Shown: positions 33,975 through 42,132 of the stretch, piece after piece
Layout of the letters: each line of letters begins with the position of its first letter
Position numbering within the stretch: the stretch's first letter is position 1
Assembly: GCF_014649495.1 (NCBI RefSeq)
Contig: NZ_BMTD01000001.1
Coordinates: 62,001-126,000 of the forward strand
Origin: Streptomyces filipinensis
Lineage (GTDB): Bacteria; Actinomycetota; Actinomycetes; Streptomycetales; Streptomycetaceae
Length of the DNA stretch: 64,000 nt
Direction: 5' to 3'
Program-made: the position numbers and the translations under genes
The notes under the pieces: generated by a model
Seen by the model: the letters and a program-made list of their open reading frames with translations, nothing else
What the model was told of the DNA's origin: nothing
Database searches by the model: none

Positions 33975-36143
33975 TCAGCCGAGGGACGCCCAGCTCTTCC
34001 AGTAGCTCGTGTCGCCGGCCTGGACGCGGTTCTTGAAAGTTCCGGTACCGGTGCCCGCGTTGAGCCACAGCCTGTTCGACGTGTCGCGGGAGACCAGGTC
34101 GTCGCGGCCGTCGCCGTCGACGTCACCGGCGCCCACGACGTCCTGGTAGGAGCCGCCCCAGTCCTTGAAGACCAGGACGCGGTCCTTCAGGGTGCCGCTG
34201 CGGGTGCCGTCGTAGCGCCAGAGCTCGCCGGACGTGTCGAGCGCGAGGACGTCACCGATGCCGTCGCCGTTGAGATCGCCGGCGCCGATGACGCGCTTGT
34301 AGCCGGTCCAGGCGGAGCGGATCTTCTTGCGGGGCAGGAAGCCGTCGGTGCCGTCCAGCGCGTAGAGGTACAGATCGCCGGTGCGGGCGTCGCGGGCCAG
34401 CAGGTCGGGCCGGCCGTCGCCGGTCTGGTCGCCGCTGGAGAGCAGCGTGTCGTAGCCGCTCCAGTCCCTCGCCAGGCGCCGGTACGCGGAGTCGGGTGCG
34501 GGCAGGCCGCCGCAGACGGGCGTGTAGAGCCGGGTCTCGCCGCCGGGCAGCCGTACGACGAGGTCGTTGCAGCGGTCGCCGTCGACGTCCCCGAACGGCA
34601 CGACGCGGGTCGTGTCCGCCCAGGTACGCGTCTGATACGTGGTCAGCGGATCGGTGGAGTCCCGCGTGAGCAGGTTCATCGTGTCGCCCTTGCCGATGCC
34701 CACGAGGTCCGCGCGGCCGTCGTCGGCGTAGTCGTGCCACCTGGGCAGGGCCCGGCTCGCGGTGGTCGCGGTGTACGACGTGTGCGAGGAGCCGTCGTCG
34801 GCCGACTGCGTCCAGACCGCCAGCGGGCGCCCCTTGTCGTCGGTGGCCACCCGGCCGGCGCTGGTGGTGCCGTCCTTGCGGGAGCTGAGGGTGCGTGGCT
34901 TCGACACGCTGCCGCCCGCCACGGTCTGGGCGACGAAGTCACGGCGGACCGTACGACTGGAGACGAACCGCTTCTGCGTGTACGTGACGACCACCGCGCC
35001 GTTCGCGGTCCGGGCGCTGCCGAGCGAGCCGTCCTCGGCGTAGCGGGTCAGCTGCTGCGGGGCGCCCCAGCCACCCCGGGACGCGAGACGCGTGGCGACG
35101 GCCGGGCCGCCGCCCTGCCAGCCGACCGCCGTGACGTCGCCGTTCGAGGCGGTCAGCAACTCGGCCGGGGCGGACGGGCCCGCGTCGATCCCGGTGGGCT
35201 GGGCGGCACCCCAGTCCGCCGCACCGGCCGGCTTGCGGACGTAGGCGCCCCCGGCCAGCAGCTGGAAACCGCCCTGCGGATGGGCGGCCAGCGTGACCAG
35301 CCGCGGCTTGTCGCCCAGCTGCGGCAGGGCACGCGGCGCGCTCCAGGACCCGGACCCCGCGGGCTTCTCCAGGAACCGGTAGTGCCACTGGTACGCCGTC
35401 GGGTCCGGGTCCACCCCGTCGCCCGTGTAGGAGCTGTCGCCGCCCCAGAGCAGCGCCAGCGATCCGTCGGCGGCCATGGCGAGGTGCAGGTCCCGCAGCG
35501 TGTAGTCGTAGGTGTGGTCGGGCCGGACGACCGGGTCGGGGAGCCGGTCCAGGGCCGCCGGCGTGGACCAGGCCGCCCGCGGGCCGGAACGCTCCACGAC
35601 CGTCAGCCGGCGGTCTGCGTCCATCCAGGCGACGGCCTGCCTGCCCGCCGCGTCGGCGGCGACGGTGGTCACCGGCGTCCGCCGGTCGACCCCGCCGGCG
35701 GCGGGCGTGCCCGTCGCGACGTCCTCGGCCGGGCCGAAGGCGGTGCCGTCGGGAGCCAGCCGGGACATCCGCAGGGTGCTGGGCGCGCCGCCGGTCCCCG
35801 CCGCCCACCACAGCAGCGTGAGGGAACCGTCGTCCGTCCGCTGCAGCGTGGCTCCCGGCGCCGGCGCGGACGGCCGCCAGGTGGCGCTGCCCGCGGGCCG
35901 GACCGCGAGCACCGTCTCGCCGCCCTGGACGAAGAGCCCCGCCAGCGTCCCGTTCCGGGCCGACTTCAGATCGACCACCCGGCTGACCCCGGGCAACTCC
36001 TTCGGCGCGGCCCATGGTCCGAGCCCGGCCGCGACGGTGGCACCGGTGACCGAAGCCGACGCCGGCGCCGCGACCGCACCGGTGCCCACCAGAAGCACGG
36101 AAACAAGCGCGCTCCCCCAGAGCGCACGCGACTGCGTCAACAT
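33975..36143 (-). CDS. Large secreted protein with C-terminal FG-GAP/VCBS repeats
   Basis: A 722-residue exported protein. A signal peptide (MLTQSRALWGSALVSVLLVG, then Ala-rich) is followed by about 450 residues of WxxP-like and repeated beta-sheet blades, perhaps a first propeller, and a C-terminal array of five FG-GAP units: DDGRADLVGIG, DVDGDRCNDLVVR, DQTGDGRPDLLARD, DLNGDGIGDVLALD and DVDGDGRDDLVSRD. ATG 36143 lies just after a G-rich stretch that can act as ribosome-binding site; an in-frame extension to 36305 has no signal. The ligand is unknown. Confidence 0.85.
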   Translation of the reverse strand: MLTQSRALWGSALVSVLLVGTGAVAAPASASVTGATVAAGLGPWAAPKELPGVSRVVDLKSARNGTLAGLFVQGGETVLAVRPAGSATWRPSAPAPGATLQRTDDGSLTLLWWAAGTGGAPSTLRMSRLAPDGTAFGPAEDVATGTPAAGGVDRRTPVTTVAADAAGRQAVAWMDADRRLTVVERSGPRAAWSTPAALDRLPDPVVRPDHTYDYTLRDLHLAMAADGSLALLWGGDSSYTGDGVDPDPTAYQWHYRFLEKPAGSGSWSAPRALPQLGDKPRLVTLAAHPQGGFQLLAGGAYVRKPAGAADWGAAQPTGIDAGPSAPAELLTASNGDVTAVGWQGGGPAVATRLASRGGWGAPQQLTRYAEDGSLGSARTANGAVVVTYTQKRFVSSRTVRRDFVAQTVAGGSVSKPRTLSSRKDGTTSAGRVATDDKGRPLAVWTQSADDGSSHTSYTATTASRALPRWHDYADDGRADLVGIGKGDTMNLLTRDSTDPLTTYQTRTWADTTRVVPFGDVDGDRCNDLVVRLPGGETRLYTPVCGGLPAPDSAYRRLARDWSGYDTLLSSGDQTGDGRPDLLARDARTGDLYLYALDGTDGFLPRKKIRSAWTGYKRVIGAGDLNGDGIGDVLALDTSGELWRYDGTRSGTLKDRVLVFKDWGGSYQDVVGAGDVDGDGRDDLVSRDTSNRLWLNAGTGTGTFKNRVQAGDTSYWKSWASLG

Positions 36144-36270
36144 CTGTAAGGCCCCCCCGGGCAAGCTGCGATGAAAGTAGGCGCAGCGTATATCAGCCAA
36201 GATCAGGAGGGCAGCCGGCGGCCGCGGATGCCGCACCCGACGGGAGCCGGTGCGCGTCCGTGCTGTGATG

Positions 36271-36693
36271 TCAGAGCGATTCAGGCGCCATGTTGTTGCG
36301 CTCAAGCCATGCTCGTACGGCGGAGTCGGCCATCAGTGACTCGAACTTCTTCGGGAGTGTTTTCTTGACCACGCGAAGATCGGCCGCCACTTGGTCGCGC
36401 ACGGGAGTGGGTGAATGGCCCACAACTCTGGCTGACGGGGTACCTCCCAGGGCGGCGCCTACAGCGCGTATCAGCCTCCCCAGTGCCCCTGTAGCGCTTC
36501 CCAGTTGAATCAGGCCGACGCCTACAATGATCTTGGTGAGCCAGTCGGACACCTCTTCCGGATTGGTACTGGATCTGTAGCCCCCCGCGTCAGGGGAATT
36601 CGCCTCGTTGTCGGAGACCTGCGGTCTGCCGCGAAGACTCCGGGGTATACCGAAGAGGAACCCGAGAAGTGCGCCTGTCAGGCCCGAGGCCAT
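36271..36693 (-). CDS. Hypothetical membrane-associated protein of lower G+C, possibly 5' truncated
   Basis: A 140-residue protein with hydrophobic stretches at the start (SGLTGALLGFLFGIP) and middle (IIVGVGLIQLGSATGALG) and a charged C-terminus. ATG 36693 has no ribosome-binding site. The frame stays open about 80 bases further upstream with protein-like sequence (ELWWKHAWTRQGAL) but no start codon before a TAG, which suggests loss of the original 5' end. Base composition is visibly less G+C rich than its neighbours. It lies directly beyond the 3' end of tRNA-Cys on the same strand, a usual site of integrated DNA. Confidence 0.6.
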   Translation of the reverse strand: MASGLTGALLGFLFGIPRSLRGRPQVSDNEANSPDAGGYRSSTNPEEVSDWLTKIIVGVGLIQLGSATGALGRLIRAVGAALGGTPSARVVGHSPTPVRDQVAADLRVVKKTLPKKFESLMADSAVRAWLERNNMAPESL

Positions 36694-36796
36694 GGTTATG
36701 AGTGCGCCTTGTCGGGTCCAGGCATGCTTCCACCAGAGTTCGCCGTGGGCGCCGCTTCGTCCATCGCGGGTTGCGGTATCGAACTACGGTCGTATG

Positions 36797-36871
36797 TGGA
36801 GGCCGTGGCGGGATTCGAACCCACGTAACTCGCTTTGCAGGCGAGCCCCTGAACCACTCGGGCACACGGCC
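36797..36871 (-). tRNA. tRNA-Cys (anticodon GCA)
   Basis: On the minus strand the 7-bp acceptor stem is GGCCGTG / CACGGCC, the discriminator is U as expected for tRNA-Cys, and CCA is encoded. The anticodon stem is CTCGC / GCGAG around loop CTGCAAA, giving anticodon GCA. The T arm is GTGGGTTCGAATCCCGC. Foreign or decayed genes lie on both sides. Confidence 0.96.
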
Positions 36872-36972
36872 GTGTTGATGGAGTAAACGTAGGCCGCCGT
36901 GCGGAAGCGGCTCAAGGGGACCGGCGGGGCTGCAACGGGACTGCCATACGCCGTTCATGAAGGCGCGGTCCC

Positions 36973-37240
36973 CTCGGCTCGCTCACCACCGGCATCGGCG
37001 CCTTCGCGGCCGGACTCGTCGTCGCCGGGACCGGGCAGGCCATGTGGGTGTTCATCCTCGGCCGGGCCGGGCCGGGGCGTGCAGGGCCTGGGCGGCGGAC
37101 TGGTGATCGTCGCGCTGTACGTCGTCGGCCGCGCCTACCCGGAGCGGCTGGGACCCGCGATCATGGCGGCGTTCGCCGCGGGGTGGGTCGTGCCCTCGAT
37201 CGTCGGCCCGCTCGCCTTCGTCGGCCCGCTCGCCTTCGGC
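36973..37240 (+). pseudogene. Frameshifted internal fragment of an EmrB-type MFS transporter
   Basis: In frame 1 the DNA reads LGSLTTGIGAFAAGLVVAGTG and AMWVFILGRAG; after a C/G-rich run at about 37066-37085 (GGCCGGGCC repeats) the similarity continues in frame 2 as VQGLGGGLVIVALYVVGR and AAFAAGWVVPSIVGPL. This corresponds to transmembrane helices 2-5 of a DHA2-family drug exporter. No start, no ribosome-binding site and none of the remaining helices are present. Confidence 0.75.
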
Positions 37241-37306
37241 GGTCGGCCGCCCGAGGCGCGCGAGCCCCGGCCGCTGGTCTCCGCCGTGCACCGGCCCCGG
37301 GCCCGG

Positions 37307-37558
37307 ATGTCCGGCACGGTCGCCTACGACGACCTGCACGAGCAGGCCGCCGCCCTGCTGCACGCCCTCGCCGCCAGCCACCCGCTGGTCGACGGCGACC
37401 AGCGCACCGCCTGGCCGGCGACGGCCCCCTTCCTCGGCCGCGACGGTGTCGATCTCGCCGACGCCGGCCAGGACGTCGCATACGACCTGGTCATCGATGT
37501 GACCTCCGGGGACGTCAGTGATGTCGCGGTGATCGCGGGGCGGTTGCGGCAGCTGTGA
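37307..37558 (+). pseudogene. Decayed Doc/Fic-family toxin fragment
   Basis: The 83 residues from ATG 37307 contain YDDLHEQAAALLHALAASHPLVDG and AYDLVIDVTSGD, the C-terminal half of a Doc toxin. The Fic motif HPFxDGNKR is damaged to HPLVDGDQR (Phe to Leu, Asn to Asp, Lys to Gln). The N-terminal third is missing and no antitoxin gene precedes it. The frame is fused through to the MFS remnant upstream. Confidence 0.65.
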
Positions 37559-37674
37559 TGTGGGTCCCACCCGCGGGCGGCCGGGCCTCGTCCGGGCGTT
37601 GACGGGAGGGCGGCGCCGGTAGGGTGGCCCGGTTGTCATACGTAGCCGAGCCGAGCCCCACAAAAACGGAGACC

Positions 37675-39474
37675 GTGACTACCACCGCCGCTTCCTCCGC
37701 TCACTCCCACCACCTCTCGCCCGCCTTCCCGGGCCGCGCGCCCTGGGGTACCGCCAGCAGGCTGCGTGCCTGGCAGCAGGGGGCGATGGAGAAGTACATC
37801 CAGGAGCAGCCGCGTGACTTCCTCGCCGTCGCCACGCCCGGCGCCGGCAAGACCACCTTCGCGCTGACGCTCGCCTCCTGGCTGCTGCACCACCACGTCG
37901 TGCAGCAGGTGACCGTGGTCGCGCCGACCGAGCACCTGAAGAAGCAGTGGGCCGAGGCGGCGGGCCGGATCGGGATCAAGCTCGACCCCGAGTACAGCGC
38001 GGGACCGCTCGGCAAGGACTACGACGGCGTCGCGGTCACGTACGCCGGTGTCGGCGTGCGGCCCATGCTGCACCGCAACCGGGTCGAGCAGCGCAAGACC
38101 CTCGTCATCCTCGACGAGATCCACCACGCCGGTGACTCCAAGTCCTGGGGCGAGGCCTGTCTGGAGGCGTTCGAGCCCGCGACGCGCCGGCTCGCGCTGA
38201 CCGGTACGCCGTTCCGCTCCGACACCAACCCGATCCCCTTCGTGACGTACGAGGAGGACAACGCGGGCATCCGGCGGTCCGCCGCCGACTACACCTACGG
38301 GTACGGCAACGCCCTCGCCGACCACGTCGTGCGGCCGGTCATCTTCCTCTCCTACAGCGGCAACATGCGCTGGCGCACGAAGGCCGGTGACGAGATCGCC
38401 GCCCGGCTCGGCGAGCCGATGACCAAGGACGCGGTCAGCCAGGCCTGGCGTACGGCGCTCGACCCGCGCGGCGAGTGGATGCCCAGCGTGCTGCGCGCCG
38501 CCGACCAGCGGCTGACCGAGGTCCGCAAGGCCATCCCGGACGCGGGGGCGTTGGTCATCGCCTCCGACCAGGACTCGGCGCGCGCCTACGCCAAGCTCAT
38601 CCGCGAGATCACGGGGACGAGGGCGACGCTCGTCCTGTCCGACGACGCCGGCGCCTCGAAGAGGATCGACGAGTTCAGCGGGAGCAACGACCGGTGGATG
38701 GTCGCGGTGCGCATGGTGTCCGAGGGCGTCGACGTGCCCCGGCTCGCGGTCGGCGTGTACGCGACGACGATCTCGACCCCGCTCTTCTTCGCGCAGGCCG
38801 TCGGGCGTTTCGTACGGTCCCGGCGGCGCGGCGAGACCGCGTCCGTGTTCCTGCCGACCGTGCCCGACCTGCTGACCTTCGCCAACGAGATGGAGAAGGA
38901 ACGGGACCACGCCCTCGACAAGCCGAAGAAGGAGGGCGAGGAGGACCCGTACGCCGAATCCGAGAAGGAGATGGAGGAGGCGAACAAGCAGCAGGACGAG
39001 GACACCGGCGAGCAGGAGCAGTTCTCCTTCGAGGCGCTGGAGTCCGAGGCCGTCTTCGACCGGGTGCTGTACGACGGCGCCGAGTTCGGCATGCAGGCCC
39101 ATCCGGGCAGCGAGGAGGAGCAGGACTACCTCGGCATCCCGGGCCTGCTGGAGCCCGACCAGGTGCAGATGCTGCTGCAGAAGCGGCAGGCCCGGCAGAT
39201 CGCGCACAGCCGGAAGAAGCCGGACACCGAGGCCGACCTGCTGGAGCTGCCCGCCGAGCGGCGGCCGGTGGTCACGCACAAGGAGATGATGGAGCTGCGC
39301 AAGCAGCTCAACACGATGGTCAGCGCCTATGTGCACCAGAGCGGCAAGCCGCACGGGGTGATCCACACCGAGCTGCGGCGGGTGTGCGGGGGACCGCCGA
39401 GCGCGGAGGCCACGGCGGGACAGCTGCGGCAGCGGATCGCCAAGGTGCAGGAGTGGGCGACGCGGATGCGGTGA
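37675..39474 (+). CDS. DEAD/DEAH-box (SF2) helicase
   Basis: A 599-residue superfamily II helicase, with motif I ATPGAGKTTF near residues 50-60, motif II LDEIHHAG, motif III LALTGTPFRSD, and motif VI QAVGRFVRSRRRGE. The region after the core is strongly acidic and coiled (KPKKEGEEDPYAESEKEMEEANKQQ, read in parts), followed by a C-terminal domain of about 150 residues. The pattern resembles XPB/UvrB-like helicases of unknown function conserved in actinobacteria. GTG 37675 follows GGAG; the frame extends to 37624 without a ribosome-binding site. Confidence 0.9.
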   Translation: MTTTAASSAHSHHLSPAFPGRAPWGTASRLRAWQQGAMEKYIQEQPRDFLAVATPGAGKTTFALTLASWLLHHHVVQQVTVVAPTEHLKKQWAEAAGRIGIKLDPEYSAGPLGKDYDGVAVTYAGVGVRPMLHRNRVEQRKTLVILDEIHHAGDSKSWGEACLEAFEPATRRLALTGTPFRSDTNPIPFVTYEEDNAGIRRSAADYTYGYGNALADHVVRPVIFLSYSGNMRWRTKAGDEIAARLGEPMTKDAVSQAWRTALDPRGEWMPSVLRAADQRLTEVRKAIPDAGALVIASDQDSARAYAKLIREITGTRATLVLSDDAGASKRIDEFSGSNDRWMVAVRMVSEGVDVPRLAVGVYATTISTPLFFAQAVGRFVRSRRRGETASVFLPTVPDLLTFANEMEKERDHALDKPKKEGEEDPYAESEKEMEEANKQQDEDTGEQEQFSFEALESEAVFDRVLYDGAEFGMQAHPGSEEEQDYLGIPGLLEPDQVQMLLQKRQARQIAHSRKKPDTEADLLELPAERRPVVTHKEMMELRKQLNTMVSAYVHQSGKPHGVIHTELRRVCGGPPSAEATAGQLRQRIAKVQEWATRMR

Positions 39475-39568
39475 CGTGCCCGTCGGCGCTCGCCGCGTGT
39501 GCGTATCCGGACGAATCCTGGCAGGCCGGATCCGGTCTTGCCCGGATTCTGGACTGAGACTTCCGCTC

Positions 39569-39585
39569 AGCGAACCGGCTTCGCT
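39569..39585. promoter_or_regulatory. Candidate operator upstream of the IclR gene
   Basis: AGCGAA-CCGGC-TTCGCT: perfect 6-bp arms with a 5-base centre, in the 295-bp gap before the IclR regulator. It could be its autoregulatory site. Confidence 0.4.
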
Positions 39586-39769
39586 ACTGTCCCGCTACGC
39601 ACACGCCCCGTGGCAGCGCCGCCGCGGAGCGCAGCCGTGAAGCGACAGGGTCCGGAGCCGCCGGGCCGTCCTGCCGATCGGCGGCCTCTGACGCGCGTCG
39701 CCGACGGGACTCGGTGACGCATCCGCCGCTCAGGGGGCCGCCGCCCTCACCACCAAAGGAGTGGGCGTC

Positions 39770-40411
39770 GTGACCGCGGAGACCTCTCAGACGCTCGACC
39801 GGGGACTGCGCGTCCTCAAGCTGCTGGCCGACACCGACCACGGGCTGACCGTCACCGAGCTGTCCACGAAACTGGGCGTGAACCGTACCGTGGTGTACCG
39901 GTTGCTCGCCACGCTGGAACAACACGCCCTCGTACGGCGGGACTTGGGCGGACGGGCCCGGGTGGGGCTCGGGGTGCTGCGGCTCGGCCGGCAGGTGCAT
40001 CCGCTGGTGCGGGAGGCCGCGTTGCCCGCGCTGCGGTCGCTGGCCGAGGACATCGGGGCCACGGCGCATCTGACGCTGGTGGACGGGACGGAGGCGCTGG
40101 CCGTCGCCGTGGTCGAGCCGACGTGGACCGACTATCACGTGGCCTACCGGGCCGGGTTCCGGCATCCGCTGGACCGGGGGGCCGCGGGCAGGGCGATCCT
40201 GGCGGCCCGGCAGGCACCGTCCGCGGATCCCGGGTACACGCTCACGCACGGTGAGCTGGAGGCCGGGGCGAGCGGGGCCGCCGCGCCGCTGGTCGGGGTC
40301 ACGGGGGTCGAGGGCAGCGTCGGTGTCGTGATGCTGGCGGACTCCGTGCCGGAGCGGGTCGGGCCGAGGGTGGTGGAGGCGGCGCGGGAGGTGGCCGAGG
40401 CGTTGCGCTGA
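39770..40411 (+). CDS. IclR-family transcriptional regulator
   Basis: A 213-residue regulator with an N-terminal winged helix (TLDRGLRVLKLLADTDHGLTVTELSTKLGVNRTVVYRLLATLEQH, read in parts) and an IclR effector domain. AAAGGAG lies 8 bases before GTG 39770, which is preferred to GTG 39761. The effector domain is short: typical IclR proteins reach about 250 residues. It stands upstream of an amino-acid permease operon on the same strand with a 266-bp gap and may control it. Confidence 0.88.
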   Translation: MTAETSQTLDRGLRVLKLLADTDHGLTVTELSTKLGVNRTVVYRLLATLEQHALVRRDLGGRARVGLGVLRLGRQVHPLVREAALPALRSLAEDIGATAHLTLVDGTEALAVAVVEPTWTDYHVAYRAGFRHPLDRGAAGRAILAARQAPSADPGYTLTHGELEAGASGAAAPLVGVTGVEGSVGVVMLADSVPERVGPRVVEAAREVAEALR

Positions 40412-40460
40412 CACGCGTGACGGGGGCCCCTCTGCCGCGTGCGACCGGGCGGGGCCCGCG

Positions 40461-40492
40461 AGCGCGGTTCCCCGCGCCCCTGCGGGGCGCTC
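40461..40492 (+). repeat. Second copy of the dispersed GTTCCCCGCGCCCC repeat
   Basis: GGTTCCCCGCGCCCC followed by TGC and GGGGCGC, as at 22438-22480, in the gap between the IclR gene and the permease. The flanking bases extend the hairpin. Confidence 0.55.
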
Positions 40493-40677
40493 GCCCCGCT
40501 GCGGCACGGGCACCGCTCAGGATCCTTGGCCGACCCGCACGCCCTCGCCGCAAAGGCCCCGCCTCCTTTGCCCATCCGGCCAAGAAGCACCCCGCAGCTT
40601 TGGCCGATGCGCACACCCCGCCGTCGCCGCCCCTCCGCATCATCAAGGGCCATACACCCCGAGGCGGAGGGAACAGC

Positions 40678-42132
40678 ATGGTGGACACGGTGGGCACCCG
40701 GCCGGAGGCCGGCCGGCGCAGACCACGCACAGGCACACTCACCCGGCGCCAGCCGGTGCAACGTCTCGTCGGCGAGGCCGCCGGCAGCCCGCTCAAGCGG
40801 ACCATGGGCGTGGCCCAGCTGACGCTGCTCAGCGTCGGCGCCACCCTCGGCACCGGCATCTTCGTCGTCCTGGGCCAGGCCGTGCCCGAGGCCGGACCCG
40901 CCATCGTCGTCTCCTTCGTGCTGGCCGGCGTCACCGCCCTGTTCTCCGCGCTGTCGTACGCCGAACTGGCCGGCATGATCCCGGGCTCGGGTTCCTCCTA
41001 CAGCTACGCCTACGCCACCCTCGGCGAGCTGGTCGCCTGGGTGTGCGGATGGTGTCTGATCCTGGAGTACGGCGTCTCCGTGGCGGCCGTCGCCGTGGGC
41101 TGGGGGCAGTACGTCAACGAGTTGCTGGAGCTGACCTTCGGGGTGACCCTCCCCGCCTCGCTCAGCGCCCCGCCCGGCGCCGGGGGCACCCTCAACATCC
41201 CCGCCGCCCTCATCGTCGTCCTCGCCATGGTCGTCCTGCTGCGCGGGGCCAGGGAGAGCGCCGTGGCCAACACGGTCATGGTCTCCGTCAAGATCGCCGC
41301 CCTCGTGCTGTTCTGCGCCGTCGCCTTCACCGCCTTCCGCGCCGGGAACTTCCACCCCCTCTTCCCCCTCGGCGCCGCCGGCATGAGCGCCGGAGCGGCC
41401 TCCCTCTTCTTCTCCTACATCGGCTTCGACGCCGCCTCCACGGCGGGCGAGGAGGCCCGCGACCCCCAACGGGACCTGCCGCGCGCCATCATCCTGTCGC
41501 TGGTCCTCGTCACCGCCCTGTACGTGCTGGTCGCGGTCGCCGCACTCGGGGCCATGCCGTGGAAGCAGTTCGCGGGGACCGAGGCCACGCTCAGCGAGGT
41601 GCTCGTACGGTCGGTCGGCGGCGGGAACCTGTGGCCGGTGCTGCTGTCCGTCGGTGCGGTCGTCGCCACCACCAGCGTGGTGCTGACGGTGCAGTACGGG
41701 CAGATCCGCATCCTCTTCGCGATGGCCCGGGACGGTCTCGTACCGCCCCTGTTCGCCAAGGTGCACCCGCGCACCGGCGTGCCCCGCGCCAACACGGTGA
41801 TCGTGTCCGGATTCATCGCCGTCCTCGCCGCCCTCGTGCCGCTCGGCAGCCTCGCCGACGCCACCAGCATCGGCACCCTCTTCGCGTTCATGCTGGTCAA
41901 CCTGGCGGTCGTGCTGCTGCGCCGGCGCAGCCCCGGCACCCCGCGCTCCTTCCGGGTGCCGTTCTCGCCGGTCACACCCCTCCTCGGCGTCGGCTTCTGC
42001 GTCTACATGCTGGGCAGCCTGGGTGCCGGCACCTGGATCGCGTTCGGCGCCTGGATGGCGGCCGGGCTCGTCGTCTACGGCCTCTACGGCAACCGCCACT
42101 CCAAGCTCAACCAGCCTGAGGACCTCGTATGA
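40678..42132 (+). CDS. APC-family amino acid permease
   Basis: A 484-residue amino acid-polyamine-organocation transporter with about 12 helices, of the cationic amino acid transporter/YfnA type. The first-helix signature GVAQLTLLSVGATLGTGIF and the GYD-like stretch FFSYIGFDAASTAGEEARDP are clear. GGAGG precedes ATG 40678 by 8 bases. Its stop overlaps the M20 gene start (ATGA), so uptake is coupled to the hydrolase. The substrate is not readable from the sequence. Confidence 0.93.
   Translation: MVDTVGTRPEAGRRRPRTGTLTRRQPVQRLVGEAAGSPLKRTMGVAQLTLLSVGATLGTGIFVVLGQAVPEAGPAIVVSFVLAGVTALFSALSYAELAGMIPGSGSSYSYAYATLGELVAWVCGWCLILEYGVSVAAVAVGWGQYVNELLELTFGVTLPASLSAPPGAGGTLNIPAALIVVLAMVVLLRGARESAVANTVMVSVKIAALVLFCAVAFTAFRAGNFHPLFPLGAAGMSAGAASLFFSYIGFDAASTAGEEARDPQRDLPRAIILSLVLVTALYVLVAVAALGAMPWKQFAGTEATLSEVLVRSVGGGNLWPVLLSVGAVVATTSVVLTVQYGQIRILFAMARDGLVPPLFAKVHPRTGVPRANTVIVSGFIAVLAALVPLGSLADATSIGTLFAFMLVNLAVVLLRRRSPGTPRSFRVPFSPVTPLLGVGFCVYMLGSLGAGTWIAFGAWMAAGLVVYGLYGNRHSKLNQPEDLV

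Noticed and set aside
39499..39717. 72-residue open frame between the helicase and IclR genes
   Set aside because: No ribosome-binding site, Pro/Arg-rich shadow composition, and it covers a likely promoter dyad.
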